Below, piece by piece: positions 27,051-41,715 of a stretch of DNA of 64,000 bases. Below the pieces are notes generated by a model. It saw only the letters and a list, made by a program, of their open reading frames with translations, did not search any database and was not told where the DNA came from. A program made the translations under genes and the position numbers. Each line of letters opens with the position of its first letter. Position 1 is the stretch's first letter. This stretch comes from an uncultured Pelagibacteraceae bacterium (lineage in GTDB: Bacteria > Pseudomonadota > Alphaproteobacteria > Pelagibacterales > Pelagibacteraceae), in assembly GCA_902585265.1 (NCBI GenBank), contig CACICY010000002.1, positions 1 to 64,000 of the forward strand, given 5' to 3'.

Positions 27051-27072
<22 letters not shown>
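26317..27072 (-). CDS. Short-chain dehydrogenase/reductase, possibly pteridine-reductase-like
   Basis: A 251-residue classical SDR. The cofactor motif is [18 protein letters not shown], with Arg at the place where pteridine reductases (PTR1/FolM) carry it. NNASLF is the NNAG-type motif and [12 protein letters not shown] holds the catalytic YxxxK. The C-terminal segment [10 protein letters not shown] is also canonical. Location two genes from folB makes a role in reducing pterins or folate plausible, but this is inference; a generic SDR is the safe call. It overlaps uvrB by 22 bases. Confidence 0.82.
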
Positions 27073-31463
<4,391 letters not shown>

Positions 31464-31474
31464 TTCTTTGAAAA

Positions 31475-31858
31475 CTACTTGGTTTTTTTCTTTTTCTCTA
31501 AACCAAATACTGGAGAGTTTCTAAATCTTAAAACAAGAATTGCTATAGCAATTAAAACAATGGCACCTGCTTCATATAATAATACTTCTGGATTAATTGA
31601 CTTTCCTTGTAAAATTATAAATCTAGAAAGTGCAGTAATTGCAATAAATAATGGAAGAGTTATTTGAATTGATTGACTTTCCCAAAATACTCTTACCATT
31701 GCTAAAACTTCTAGGTATAGAAAAAGTAAAAGCAAATCAGCCAAAGTAACTTTTTGAACAACTATCATTTGATATATCTCAATACCAAATGCTATAATTG
31801 TAGCAGCAAGTATAATTATCAAGGCTATTAATTGGATTTGTTTTACTATATTTTCCAT
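31475..31858 (-). CDS. PsiE-family membrane protein
   Basis: A 127-residue protein with four hydrophobic segments: LIALIIILAATIIAFGIEIY, LADLLLLFLYLEVLAMVRVF, LPLFIAITALSRFIIL and EAGAIVLIAIAILVLRF. This layout, with the acidic/Arg-containing second helix, matches the phosphate-starvation-inducible PsiE family. Its function is poorly known even in E. coli. A short lysine tail ends the protein. It is 24 bases downstream of trxB. Confidence 0.75.
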   Translation of the reverse strand: MENIVKQIQLIALIIILAATIIAFGIEIYQMIVVQKVTLADLLLLFLYLEVLAMVRVFWESQSIQITLPLFIAITALSRFIILQGKSINPEVLLYEAGAIVLIAIAILVLRFRNSPVFGLEKKKKTK

Positions 31859-31882
31859 AGATAACTTATAAATGATCTTAAA

Positions 31883-32830
31883 TTAATTTGAAGCTAAATA
31901 TTTTTCTGCTTCTAAGGCAGCCATACAGCCCATTCCCGCTGCTGTTACTGCTTGTCTAAAAATTTTATCTTTAACATCGCCAGCAGCATAAACACCCGGA
32001 ACATTTGTTTCAGTAGAATCACTTTTTGTAATTAGATAGCCTGTATTGTCCATTTCTAATTGATCTTTAAATAGTGAAGTAGCAGGGTCATGACCAATAG
32101 CTATAAATAAACCGTCAATTTTTAGCTCTGACATTTCATTAGTTTTAGTATTTTTAATTTTTAAACCTTTTACATTTTTCGGTTCTTCATCCCCAATCAC
32201 TTCTTCAACAACTGAGTCCCAGATAATTTCAATTTTTTTGTTTTCCATTAATTTTTTTTGCAAAAGTTTTTCTGCTCTAAGTTCATTTCTTCTGTGAATT
32301 AACTTTACTTTTGATGCAAATTTTGTAAGAAACATTGCCTCCTCAACTGCTGCATTACCACCTCCAACTACTGCTACTGTTTTATCTTTAAAAAAGAAAC
32401 CATCACATGTTGCACATGCCGAAACTCCAAATCCTTTAAATTTTTCCTCAGATTCAATATTTAACCATCTTGCTTGTGCACCCGTTGAAATTATAATTGA
32501 GTCTGCAGTATATTTTTGTCCACCATCGCCTATTGCCTCAAAAGGTTTAGATTTTAAATTTACAGATTGAATATGATCTTCAACTAAATCTGTTCCTACC
32601 GCTCTAGCTTGCTCTCTCATTTGTTCCATTAACCATGGTCCTTGTATTACATCAGCAAATCCTGGATAGTTTTCAACATCAGTTGTAATTGTTAGTTGAC
32701 CGCCTGGTTGCATACCTGCAACTAACATTGGTTTCAGCATTGCTCTAGCAGCATAAACAGCTGCAGTGTAACCCGCCGGACCAGATCCAATTATTAACAC
32801 TTTTGTATGTTTAGTTGGTTTTTCACTCAT
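31883..32830 (-). CDS. trxB: Thioredoxin-disulfide reductase
   Basis: TrxB reduces thioredoxin with NADPH. The 315-residue flavoprotein has the FAD motif VLIIGSGPAGYTAAVYAARA, the redox-active CATC in VSACATCDGFFF, the NADPH-binding VAVVGGGNAAVEEAMFL and the C-terminal FAD segment VYAAGDVKDKIFRQAVTAAG. All hallmark residues are present at normal length. It is divergent from the ELM1-like gene with a 20-base gap. Confidence 0.97.
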   Translation of the reverse strand: MSEKPTKHTKVLIIGSGPAGYTAAVYAARAMLKPMLVAGMQPGGQLTITTDVENYPGFADVIQGPWLMEQMREQARAVGTDLVEDHIQSVNLKSKPFEAIGDGGQKYTADSIIISTGAQARWLNIESEEKFKGFGVSACATCDGFFFKDKTVAVVGGGNAAVEEAMFLTKFASKVKLIHRRNELRAEKLLQKKLMENKKIEIIWDSVVEEVIGDEEPKNVKGLKIKNTKTNEMSELKIDGLFIAIGHDPATSLFKDQLEMDNTGYLITKSDSTETNVPGVYAAGDVKDKIFRQAVTAAGMGCMAALEAEKYLASN

Positions 32831-32850
32831 AGAGGTCTATATAGTTAATA

Positions 32851-33795
32851 ATGAGCAAATTAAAAGGTATTTTATTGACCGAGGGCATGCATGGTATGTT
32901 GAGCCAAGTTGAAGGCTTAGCTAAAGCTTTGGACATAGATTTTACTCACCATAAGGTTGAACTAAATAATTTATGGAAGTTAATTCCACCAAAATTTACC
33001 CCAATTTCTCAAAGAGTTTATAAAAAAATTAACCAATCAGATTATGATTTAATTATTTCTTGCGGACGAAAAAGTATAATTCCATCTATTCATTTGAAAA
33101 GTATTTCAAATAAAAAAGTCTTTAATATTCATATTCAAGACCCAAAAATAAACTTTAATTACTTTGATTTTATAGTTGCACCAGAGCATGATGGTATTAA
33201 TGGATCTAATGTTATTACTACAAAAGGAGCTCTCCATTATCTTTCAGAAAATGAAATATTAGAGAGTAAGGATTATCTAAACTCTTTCATAAAAAAAGAC
33301 CATAGAAAAATTTGGTGTTTAATAATGGGTGGACCAACAAAATACTACGACTATTCAACTAAGAATATGAAACATATTTTTTCAATTTTTTATAAACTTT
33401 TAAAAAAACATGATTTTCAAATTGTTGTTATCCCATCAATGAGAACACCATTAAATACTATTCATTATGCAAAAGAATTTTTTGGTGAAAATCACACAGT
33501 TATAATGAATGTTGATAAAAAAGCTTACTTATCTGCATTGGCTATATCTGAGAATATAATAGTAACTTGCGACTCTAGTTCAATGATTTCTGAGGCTGCC
33601 TTAACTGGAAAACCTGTTTATATTGCAAATATTTTACCCAGAAAAAATGATATAAGATTCCAAAGATTTAGAAATTTATTTAGAGAATTAAATATCACAA
33701 GAAACCTTGGAGAAGAAATAGAAACTTGGACCTATGAAAAACTTGATGAAACTAATAGGGTTGCGAAAATTATTAAAGAGAAAATAAATAATTGA
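32851..33795 (+). CDS. ELM1 / DUF1022-family protein
   Basis: A 314-residue member of the family related to plant mitochondrial fission factor ELM1 (bacterial DUF1022). Visible marks are ILLTEGMHGMLSQVEGLAKAL at the start and ISCGRKSIIPSIHL in the middle. Toward the end are ENIIVTCDSSSMISEAALTGKPVYIANI and KNDIRFQRFRNLFRE. The end segments have the look of a GT-B glycosyltransferase-like nucleotide-sugar site. In bacteria the role is not established. The stop shares its last A with the ATG of the next gene, so the pair is probably co-expressed. Confidence 0.8.
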   Translation: MSKLKGILLTEGMHGMLSQVEGLAKALDIDFTHHKVELNNLWKLIPPKFTPISQRVYKKINQSDYDLIISCGRKSIIPSIHLKSISNKKVFNIHIQDPKINFNYFDFIVAPEHDGINGSNVITTKGALHYLSENEILESKDYLNSFIKKDHRKIWCLIMGGPTKYYDYSTKNMKHIFSIFYKLLKKHDFQIVVIPSMRTPLNTIHYAKEFFGENHTVIMNVDKKAYLSALAISENIIVTCDSSSMISEAALTGKPVYIANILPRKNDIRFQRFRNLFRELNITRNLGEEIETWTYEKLDETNRVAKIIKEKINN

Positions 33796-34460
33796 TGTCC
33801 TATTTAAATTCGATACTTTATAATTCAAAAAAATTTGATAGTCCATTTGTACATTGGGAATTAAATAAACCCCTCAACGATATTCAAATAAATGAGATAA
33901 TAACTGCAGATATTTCTGATCCTGCAAAACATAATCTTAATTACGATGGCACTAGAGCAATTGATGGAGGAGAAGGAAAATTCAGGGAAGGTATTTCAGA
34001 TGGTGGGAAAGCATTAAAATTTAGATGTTTTGTCACCAAGGAAAATAGTAATGAATTCCCAGGACTTACTAATCTAATTAAAGAACTTCAAAATAAAAAA
34101 ACATATAAAAAAATATCTGAATTAATAAATAAAGACTTATCAAATTCTTATGTAAGAGTTGAAGTAATTTGTGATCGAGAAGGCTTCTGGTTAAAACCAC
34201 ATTGTGATATCAAAGAGAAACTTATGTCATGCTTGTTATTCGTTAATAAACATAATGAAAGTGAGGATTTAGGAACAGATTTTTATGATAATGATTTAAA
34301 GCTCATAAAAACATTGCCTTATAAAGATAATTATGGATATTTTTTTTCAAGTGGGCCTGATACTTGGCATGGAATGGAAAAAAAAGAAATAATTAAAGAG
34401 AGAAGATGCTTACAAGTAAATTATGTTACTTTTAAAACTGATTGGAAGGTAGAAGATTAA
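33795..34460 (+). CDS. 2-oxoglutarate/Fe(II) oxygenase-like protein
   Basis: A 221-residue protein. LKPHCDIKEKLMSCLLFVN provides an HxD pair at the entry of a double-stranded beta-helix. DTWHGMEKK provides the distal His, and KERRCLQVNYV provides an Arg suited to 2-oxoglutarate. This order fits Fe(II)/2OG dioxygenases of the prolyl-hydroxylase-like type. No substrate is evident. The track's start uses a TTG at 33792; the ATG at 33795 is preferred and makes a one-base overlap with the ELM1-like gene. It converges with the Anbu gene in a TTAA overlap. Confidence 0.68.
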   Translation: MSYLNSILYNSKKFDSPFVHWELNKPLNDIQINEIITADISDPAKHNLNYDGTRAIDGGEGKFREGISDGGKALKFRCFVTKENSNEFPGLTNLIKELQNKKTYKKISELINKDLSNSYVRVEVICDREGFWLKPHCDIKEKLMSCLLFVNKHNESEDLGTDFYDNDLKLIKTLPYKDNYGYFFSSGPDTWHGMEKKEIIKERRCLQVNYVTFKTDWKVED

Positions 34461-35182
34461 TCTTCCCAATCAAATCTAGGAAAAGTGTCAAAAACTTTAA
34501 AAATTCCCTCAGACCAAGTATTACAAACTTTCGAATAATCCTCATCATTTAAACTTAAACATTTTAAAGAAGCTAATTTATTTTCATCTTTTTTATAAAT
34601 TGCAAAGTCTATTGGTGGTCCTACAGTTAAATCACTTTTTAAAGTTGAATCCATCGATATTAAAGCACATCTAGATGCATCTCCAATTGATACATTTGGT
34701 TTAATAACTCTATCTAGTATTGGTTTACCATACTTAACCTCACCAATTACGAGATAAGGTTTACTGTCTGCTGGTCTTATATAATTTCCTTGAGGATAAA
34801 TAAGATACAGTTCTGTTTTTTGTCCTTTTATTTGCCCACCAATAATAAAAGTTGAACCTAAAAGTACATTATCAGTGTTAATTCCCTGAGGAGAAGAGTG
34901 CTCAATATTTAAAGATCCAACATATGAAGCTATTTGTTCAAAATCTTTGCAAGTATTTAAATTCATTATTCCAGATGAACTACCTAAATCTTTTTCGATT
35001 GATTTATAGACTGCCTGTGATGTTCCTAAATTTCCTGATGTAACAATTACTATTGTTCGATCCCCGACATCATGTGTAAACATTTTAGAATATATATTTA
35101 CGTTATCCAAACCGGCGTTAGTCCTGGAGTCTGATGCAAATACAAGTCCTTCGTTTGTTTTAATTCCTATACAATATGTCAT
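34457..35182 (-). CDS. Proteasome-type peptidase, Anbu family
   Basis: Anbu is an ancestral-type proteasome beta subunit (COG3484). The 241-residue product starts MTYCIGIKTNEGLVFASDSR. Counting from the Thr after the initiator Met, the catalytic set is Thr1, Asp17 and Lys32, as in Anbu proteins. SGNLGTSQAVYKSIE and LLGSTFIIGGQIKG are further family marks, as is the Ser/Asp-rich ISMDSTLKSDLTVGPP. The start at 35182 is chosen so that Thr1 follows Met directly. It is divergent from a circularly permuted ATP-grasp gene, the usual Anbu partner. The family's other partners are not nearby. Confidence 0.9.
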   Translation of the reverse strand: MTYCIGIKTNEGLVFASDSRTNAGLDNVNIYSKMFTHDVGDRTIVIVTSGNLGTSQAVYKSIEKDLGSSSGIMNLNTCKDFEQIASYVGSLNIEHSSPQGINTDNVLLGSTFIIGGQIKGQKTELYLIYPQGNYIRPADSKPYLVIGEVKYGKPILDRVIKPNVSIGDASRCALISMDSTLKSDLTVGPPIDFAIYKKDENKLASLKCLSLNDEDYSKVCNTWSEGIFKVFDTFPRFDWED

Positions 35183-35289
35183 GACCAATTCTTATTTAAA
35201 AAAGCCATATTTTTCAAACCTTTTATGTCATAGCTGATATTTAATTTTAGCATTTGTTTTGCAAATTTATTTAATAAAAAATCTTAAAT

Positions 35290-36735
35290 ATGGTTACTTC
35301 GTTTTGGAAAAACTATGATGCTAAGTCCGCATATGACGGATATTTGACAGGAGATAACAAGCTTAGAAAGCATGCTAGAATAATGTCAGGTATTCTAGAA
35401 AGGCATGGAAAAAAAAAATTACAGGAAATTGAAAAAAATTGTCAAAGCACAATAAGTGCTAGAGGCATAAATTTTAGAGTTTATGCTGCAAATAATAGAG
35501 CAGAGGAAAAAAAGTGGCCCTTAGATATTATCCCTAGAATCATACCCAAGTCTCAATGGAATAAAATATCAAGAGGATTAACCCAAAGGGTAAAAGCACT
35601 AAACTTATTTATTGACGATGTTTATAACAAGAAAAAAATTTTTAAGGATAAAGTTATACCTAGAGATTTGATTTTTAATTCACCATACTATTTGAAAGAA
35701 TGTGAAGGTTTTTCACCAAAGTATAAAGCTTGGGCAAACATTTCAGGTATAGATTTAATAAGAAATTATAATGGAGAGTATTTAGTCCTTGAAGATAATC
35801 TGCGCGTTCCCTCTGGAGTGTCATACATGCTAGAAAATAGAATGGTTATGAGGGATGTATTTCCAGAATTATTCACAAGATACAAAGTTTCATCAGTCCA
35901 TCAATATTCTAACAAACTCTACCAAAGTATGGTTGAGTGTATTCCAAAAAAAACAGACAATCCACATATGGTCGTATTGACACCAGGTATTTATAATTCT
36001 GCATATTTTGAACATTCGTTCTTAGCAGAACAAATGGGAATAGCTCTTGTAGAGGGCAAAGATCTCTTTGTTGAAAATGATAATGTTTATATGAAAACTG
36101 TTAAAGGTAAATTAAAAGTTGATTGTATTTACAGAAGATTAGATGACACATTTCTTGATCCAAAAGTGTTTAATAAAAGTTCTCTAATTGGGGTCCCAGG
36201 ATTATTCAAATGTTGGAAAAAAGGGAATGTTGGAATAATTAATGCAATTGGAACAGGTGTAGCTGATGATAAAGCTGTTTATGCTTATGTAAACAAAATG
36301 ATTGTTTATTATTTAGGTGAACAGCCAAAATTAAACCAAGTGGAAACGTTTTTATGTGAAAATAAAGTTCACAGACAGCATGTTATTGAGAACATATCAA
36401 AGTTGGTTGTTAAGCCCGCAAATGCCTCTGGAGGTTATGGGATAATGATAGGTCCTAAAGCTCCAAAAAAAGAGAGAGAAGAAATGATAAAAAAAATAAA
36501 ACAAAATCCCAGAGAATTTGTAGCACAACCTTTGGAGATATTATCAACAATTCCAACAATCTCTGAAGACGGAATAGAGCCTAGGCATTTAGATTTAAGA
36601 CCGTTTATATTAAATGGCAAGTCTACTTATGTGACTATGGGAGGACTTACTAGAGTTGCATTAAGAAAAGGAAGTACTATTGTAAATAGTTCACAAGGTG
36701 GAGGCTCAAAAGATACAATGGTTGTTGAAGCCTAA
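35290..36735 (+). CDS. Circularly permuted type-2 ATP-grasp protein
   Basis: A 481-residue protein of the family encoded in Anbu loci. [36 protein letters not shown] and the permuted ATP-grasp core [21 protein letters not shown] are diagnostic, as is [17 protein letters not shown]. These proteins are thought to make a peptide or amide ligation product together with an alpha-E protein and a transglutaminase-like protein. The product is unknown. About 107 bases of non-coding DNA separate it from Anbu, presumably holding both promoters. The 3' end meets carB in a CTAA overlap. Confidence 0.9.
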   Translation: MVTSFWKNYDAKSAYDGYLTGDNKLRKHARIMSGILERHGKKKLQEIEKNCQSTISARGINFRVYAANNRAEEKKWPLDIIPRIIPKSQWNKISRGLTQRVKALNLFIDDVYNKKKIFKDKVIPRDLIFNSPYYLKECEGFSPKYKAWANISGIDLIRNYNGEYLVLEDNLRVPSGVSYMLENRMVMRDVFPELFTRYKVSSVHQYSNKLYQSMVECIPKKTDNPHMVVLTPGIYNSAYFEHSFLAEQMGIALVEGKDLFVENDNVYMKTVKGKLKVDCIYRRLDDTFLDPKVFNKSSLIGVPGLFKCWKKGNVGIINAIGTGVADDKAVYAYVNKMIVYYLGEQPKLNQVETFLCENKVHRQHVIENISKLVVKPANASGGYGIMIGPKAPKKEREEMIKKIKQNPREFVAQPLEILSTIPTISEDGIEPRHLDLRPFILNGKSTYVTMGGLTRVALRKGSTIVNSSQGGGSKDTMVVEA

Positions 36736-39700
36736 TTTCCTTGAAGGGGTTTGACCTTTAATTTTTTCGTCTTTAGTGAGTTTATTGCTTCTAAAAATGA
36801 ATAGGCTGTTGACATATTGGTACAATAAGGAATTTTATTTGCCAAAGTTCCTCTTCTTAATGCTAAAGCATCATTAATTCTGCTTTCACTATTTCCACCA
36901 CCTGTATTTATAACTAAAGCAATTTTTTTAGAATTTAAAATATCAACTATATGTGGTTTTCCACTACTTACTTTGTTGATTTTTCTACATTTCATTCCAT
37001 TTTTTTTTAAGATATCTGCAGTTCCTTTAGTAGCAGATAAAGTAAATCCAAGTTTTATAAGTCTTTGAGCGACACCAACAATTTCTTGTTTGTGAGAGTC
37101 TTTTACAGATAAAAATGCTAGACCCTTAGTAGGAAGAGAGTTTGCTGCTGCAATTTGACTTTTGGCTATTGCCATACCAAAGTCATCATCAAATCCCATC
37201 ACTTCACCTGTTGATTTCATCTCTGGTCCAAGCAATAGATCACTGTCTGGGAATTTATTAAATGGAAATACAGCCTCTTTAACAGCAAATTTTTTATTTG
37301 TTCTATATTTTAATTTATATTTTGAAAGTTTTTCACCTGCCATTATTCTTGATGCAATTTTGGCCAATGGAATCCCATTAGCTTTCGATACAAATGGAAC
37401 AGTTCTGCTTGCTCTTGGGTTTACCTCTATAACAAATATTTCATCCTTTTTTATTGCAAATTGAATATTTAAAAGCCCTTTAACTTTTAGCGCTAATGCT
37501 AATTTTCTCGTTTGAATTTTAATTTCTTTTAAAAGATTATCTTTGATAGAAACTGGAGGTAGACAACAAGCAGAGTCTCCAGAATGTACCCCCGCTTCTT
37601 CAATGTGCTGCATAATACCAGCAACATAAACATCTTTAGCATCAGAGATGGCGTCCACATCAACTTCCATTGCGTGATCTATAAATTTATCGATTAAAAT
37701 AGGATTTTGTTCTGAAGCTTTAAAAGCCTCATTAATAAACTTTTTAAGTTGGCTTTTATCATGAACAATCTCCATTGCTCTTCCACCTAAAACATATGAA
37801 GGTCTAACAACAACAGGTAGTCCAATTTTTTCACTTATTTTAATTGCTTGATCAAATTTGTTAGCAATTCCACTTTCTGCTTGTTTTAAATTTAATTTAA
37901 TTAATAGATCCCTAAACCTATCTCTGTCTTCTGCAAGATCAATAGAAGTATATTGAGTACCAAGTATTGGTAATTTATTCTCATGTAAGAATTTTGCTAA
38001 TTTAATTGGAGTTTGACCTCCAAATTGAGCAATAACACCTATCAGATTGCCATTTGATTTTTCTTTTAGAATTATATTTTGAACGTATTCTTCAACCAAT
38101 GGTTCAAAATATAGTCTATCACTGGTGTCATAGTCTGTTGAAACTGTTTCAGGGTTACAATTGACCATTATTGTTTCAAATCCAGCTTCTTTTAAAGAAA
38201 AGCTTGCCTGACAACAACAATAATCAAACTCTATACCTTGGCCAATTCTGTTTGGACCCCCTCCAAGTATTATTATTTTTTTCTTATTGCTTGGATTTGA
38301 CTCACACTCTGTATTTAATGAAAAGTTTCTTTGGTATGTTGAGTACATATATGGAGTAAAGGATTTAAATTCTGCTGCACAAGTATCTACCTTTTTAAAT
38401 ACAGGTAAAACTTTTAGCGCAACCCTTTTAGATCTAACAATTTGTTCTTTGATTCCGCTGATTTTTGATAACTTTTTGTCTGAAAAGCCAATAGACTTTA
38501 CTCTATTAAATTCGTTATATGTTTTGGGCAAACCCTTCTTTTTTATGTTTTTTTCTTCGTCTACTAGATCCTTAATTTGATTTAAGAACCAAGGATCAAC
38601 ATTTGATAATTTATATATTTTATCTAATGAAATATTCTTTCTAAAAGCTTCAGCAATTAATAATAGTCTATTTGGAATATTAACTTTTAAATTTTTAACA
38701 ATATCTTTTCTTGAGTAGTTAAAAAAATTATCCAATCCAGAAAGTCCAGTTTCTAAAGATACCAAAGCTTTTTGAAAAGATTCTTTGAAATTTCTTCCAA
38801 TTGCCATTGCTTCACCAACAGATCTCATTGAAGTTCCAAGTACAGCTTTGGTGTCAGAAAATTTCTCAAATGTAAATCTAGGTATTTTTGTAACCACATA
38901 ATCAATTGTTGGTTCAAATGAAGCGGGCGTCACCTTTGTTATTTCATTTTTTAACTCATCAAGAGTGTATCCCACTGCAAGTTTAGCAGCTACCTTAGCG
39001 ATCGGAAAACCTGTTGCTTTTGATGCAAGAGCAGAGGATCTTGATACTCTTGGATTCATTTCTATTATAACCATTCTTCCATTTCTAGGATTTATTGCAA
39101 ACTGAACATTTGATCCCCCTGTTTCAACTCCGATTTTTCTCAAGCAGGCAATAGATGCATTTCTCATGACCTGGTATTCTTTATCAGTTAAGGTTAAAGC
39201 TGGAGCAACTGTGATAGAGTCTCCTGTATGGATACCCATTGGATCTACATTCTCAATTGAACAAATAATTATGCAGTTATCATTTTTGTCCCGCACAACT
39301 TCCATTTCAAATTCTTTCCAACCTTCCAAAGACTCCTCAATTAAAACTTGATTTTGAGGAGACTCATTCATCCCAGTCTTGACAAGTTTAAAGAAATCTT
39401 TTTTATTTTTAGCTATTCCTCCACCTAAGCCTCCCAATGTAAAAGAGGGTCTTATAATCGCGGGTAAACCAATTTCTTTTAAACACTTAGGTGCATCCTT
39501 AAAATTATTTAAGATCTTTGATTTAGGTAGATCTAAGCCAATGTCAGACATATTTTTTCTAAATTTTTTACGATCTTCTGCATTTTCTATTGCTTTTGAC
39601 TTTGCGCCTATTAATTCGATTTTGTATTTTTTTAGTAGTCCGGCTTTTTCTGCGCTTATTGCTAAATTTAATGCAGTTTGACCCCCCATTGTTGGTAAAA

Positions 39701-39956
39701 TTGCATTAGGTTTTTCTTTTTTAATAACTTCTTCTAAAACAGGAATTGTGATGGGTTCAATATAGGTTTTATCTGCAACTCCAGGATCAGTCATAATAGT
39801 TGCAGGATTTGAATTTATTAAAACTACCTCGAAACCCTCATCTTTAAGAGCCTTACATGCTTGCGTACCTGAATAATCAAATTCACATGCTTGCCCAATT
39901 ATAATTGGTCCTGCTCCAATAACTAATATTTTTTTAATGTCTTTTCTTTTTGGCAT
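36732..39956 (-). CDS. carB: Carbamoyl-phosphate synthase large subunit
   Basis: CarB makes carbamoyl phosphate for pyrimidines and arginine. The 1074-residue protein has two homologous ATP-grasp halves. The first begins [22 protein letters not shown] and the second [40 protein letters not shown] and [20 protein letters not shown] are the paired metal-binding motifs. The C-terminal MGS-like allosteric domain follows. It overlaps carA by 23 bases. Confidence 0.98.
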   Translation of the reverse strand: MPKRKDIKKILVIGAGPIIIGQACEFDYSGTQACKALKDEGFEVVLINSNPATIMTDPGVADKTYIEPITIPVLEEVIKKEKPNAILPTMGGQTALNLAISAEKAGLLKKYKIELIGAKSKAIENAEDRKKFRKNMSDIGLDLPKSKILNNFKDAPKCLKEIGLPAIIRPSFTLGGLGGGIAKNKKDFFKLVKTGMNESPQNQVLIEESLEGWKEFEMEVVRDKNDNCIIICSIENVDPMGIHTGDSITVAPALTLTDKEYQVMRNASIACLRKIGVETGGSNVQFAINPRNGRMVIIEMNPRVSRSSALASKATGFPIAKVAAKLAVGYTLDELKNEITKVTPASFEPTIDYVVTKIPRFTFEKFSDTKAVLGTSMRSVGEAMAIGRNFKESFQKALVSLETGLSGLDNFFNYSRKDIVKNLKVNIPNRLLLIAEAFRKNISLDKIYKLSNVDPWFLNQIKDLVDEEKNIKKKGLPKTYNEFNRVKSIGFSDKKLSKISGIKEQIVRSKRVALKVLPVFKKVDTCAAEFKSFTPYMYSTYQRNFSLNTECESNPSNKKKIIILGGGPNRIGQGIEFDYCCCQASFSLKEAGFETIMVNCNPETVSTDYDTSDRLYFEPLVEEYVQNIILKEKSNGNLIGVIAQFGGQTPIKLAKFLHENKLPILGTQYTSIDLAEDRDRFRDLLIKLNLKQAESGIANKFDQAIKISEKIGLPVVVRPSYVLGGRAMEIVHDKSQLKKFINEAFKASEQNPILIDKFIDHAMEVDVDAISDAKDVYVAGIMQHIEEAGVHSGDSACCLPPVSIKDNLLKEIKIQTRKLALALKVKGLLNIQFAIKKDEIFVIEVNPRASRTVPFVSKANGIPLAKIASRIMAGEKLSKYKLKYRTNKKFAVKEAVFPFNKFPDSDLLLGPEMKSTGEVMGFDDDFGMAIAKSQIAAANSLPTKGLAFLSVKDSHKQEIVGVAQRLIKLGFTLSATKGTADILKKNGMKCRKINKVSSGKPHIVDILNSKKIALVINTGGGNSESRINDALALRRGTLANKIPYCTNMSTAYSFLEAINSLKTKKLKVKPLQGN

Positions 39957-41127
39957 ATTTTTTTACATCTTGAATAAAATTATTGAATAAATATTTGCTG
40001 TCTTGCGGTCCAGGATTTGCTTCTGGATGATATTGGACAGAGAAAACAGGTTTATTTTTTAATCTTATTCCTTCAATAGAATCATCAAAAAGTGACTTAT
40101 GAGTTATTTGAATATTTTTTGATAAGCTTTTTTCTATAACAACAAAACCATGATTTTGACTTGTAATTTCAACTGAGTTAGTAATTAAATTTTTGACTGG
40201 ATGATTTGCACCTCTATGACCTAGTTTCATTTTTTTTGTTTTTGCATTCAAAGCTAAAGCTAAGATTTGATGACCAAGACAAATTCCAAAAATTGGATAT
40301 TTCAATTTTATCAATTTTTTTATATTATCAATCGCATACTCTCCAGTTGCTGCTGGGTCTCCAGGACCATTAGATAAAAAAATACCATCAGGATTAAGTT
40401 TTATAATTTCATCAGCAGTTTTTTTACAAGAAACTACTTTAACTTCACAGTTATAATCAGAAAAATATCTTAAAATATTTTTCTTTATCCCATAATCAAT
40501 TGCAACAATTTTAAACTTTGTTTTAATATTTTTTTTGTATCCAATTTTTTTTTTCCAAGTCTTAAAACCTTTCCAGATATAAGTTTTTTTAGTTGATACT
40601 TCTTTTGCAAGATCTAGTCTGTTTAAACCAGGCCATTTTATCGACATATTAATTAGTTTTTTTACGTTGAATTTTCCTTTTTTATTATTTGAAATAGTAC
40701 CTTTTGGAGCACCTTTATCTCTTATAAAGTTTGTTAAACTTCTTGTATCCAGTCCAGTTAAACCAACTATTTTGTTTTTTTTAAGCCATTCATCTAATGT
40801 TCTTAAAGCTCTATAATTTGAGGGAGAAGTAATCTCAGAATTAAATATTACACCTTTTGTCCAAACTTTATCTGACTCAAAATCCTCATTGTTGGTCCCA
40901 ACATTTCCTATATGAGGAAATGTAAAGTTGATAATTTGTCCAGCATACGATGGGTCTGACATAATTTCCTGATATCCTGTTAAAGATGTATTAAAACAAA
41001 CCTCACCAGTTGAAGTTCCCTGGTATCCAAGCCCGATACCTCTAAAAACCAGCTTATTATCTAGAACTAAAATACCTGTTGGAAATTGTTGTTTAATTGC
41101 AATTTTATTTTGTTGTTTTTTGTTCAA
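39934..41127 (-). CDS. carA: Carbamoyl-phosphate synthase small subunit
   Basis: CarA is the glutamine amidotransferase that supplies ammonia to CarB. The 397-residue protein has the N-terminal small-subunit domain ([24 protein letters not shown]). The class I glutaminase follows, with the nucleophile Cys in [16 protein letters not shown] and the catalytic His-Glu in [12 protein letters not shown]. It is upstream of carB and divergent from the yqeY-like gene across a 123-base gap. Confidence 0.98.
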   Translation of the reverse strand: MNKKQQNKIAIKQQFPTGILVLDNKLVFRGIGLGYQGTSTGEVCFNTSLTGYQEIMSDPSYAGQIINFTFPHIGNVGTNNEDFESDKVWTKGVIFNSEITSPSNYRALRTLDEWLKKNKIVGLTGLDTRSLTNFIRDKGAPKGTISNNKKGKFNVKKLINMSIKWPGLNRLDLAKEVSTKKTYIWKGFKTWKKKIGYKKNIKTKFKIVAIDYGIKKNILRYFSDYNCEVKVVSCKKTADEIIKLNPDGIFLSNGPGDPAATGEYAIDNIKKLIKLKYPIFGICLGHQILALALNAKTKKMKLGHRGANHPVKNLITNSVEITSQNHGFVVIEKSLSKNIQITHKSLFDDSIEGIRLKNKPVFSVQYHPEANPGPQDSKYLFNNFIQDVKKYAKKKRH

Positions 41128-41250
41128 TTACAACTCATGAGTTAAAGGTCTATACAATAAAACCTTTTTTTGCGCAACACATCTAATGTATATTTTGTAA
41201 AAAAAATATTTTTCTTTTTGAAGAATTTTCTCAATACGCTAAGATTAAAT

Positions 41251-41715
41251 ATGTCACTTAGAGAAAGTATAGAGTTAGACTACAAAACAGCTTTAAAAGC
41301 TAAAGATAAAAATAAAATATCAACTTACAGGTTAATATTATCTGGGATTAAGGATTTGGATATTAATAATAGATCTGGGACTGAAAAAAAAGAGACAGAT
41401 AATGAGGATATCAAGAAATTACTAAAAAAAATGATTAAACAACGTAGCGAATCAATTGAGTTATATAAAAAAAATAATCGTAAAGATCTCCAGGATATAG
41501 AAGAACAAGAAGTGAGTGTAATTAGTCAATACTTACCTAAACAGATTAGCGAAGAGGATACCAAGAAAATATGTGAAAAAGCAATTAAATCAACAGGCGC
41601 AAATTCAATAAAGGATATGGGAAAAGTTATGGGTGAATTAAAGAAAAATAATGCCGATAGTATTGATTTTTCTAAAGCGGGAGCGATTATAAAAGAATTA
41701 TTAAATCAAAAATGA
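41251..41715 (+). CDS. GatB/YqeY-domain protein
   Basis: A 154-residue YqeY-family protein. The opening SLRESIELDYKTALKAKDKNKISTYRLILSGIKD and the C-terminal segment ISQYLPKQISEEDTKKICEKAI are typical. The final GATB-like helical domain (KDMGKVMGELKKN) resembles the tRNA-binding tail of amidotransferase subunit B. Its cellular role is not established. The ATG at 41251 is preferred; the tracked ORF includes an unsupported upstream extension. Its end overlaps dnaG by 4 bases. YqeY next to dnaG-rpoD is a common bacterial arrangement. Confidence 0.9.
   Translation: MSLRESIELDYKTALKAKDKNKISTYRLILSGIKDLDINNRSGTEKKETDNEDIKKLLKKMIKQRSESIELYKKNNRKDLQDIEEQEVSVISQYLPKQISEEDTKKICEKAIKSTGANSIKDMGKVMGELKKNNADSIDFSKAGAIIKELLNQK

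Noticed and set aside
41143-41172. AAAGGT/ACCTTT hairpin followed by a T run between carA and yqeY, as an intrinsic terminator
   Set aside because: The stem is only 6 bp with a 12-base loop, and it lies between divergent starts where no transcript should end. It may be a chance repeat.
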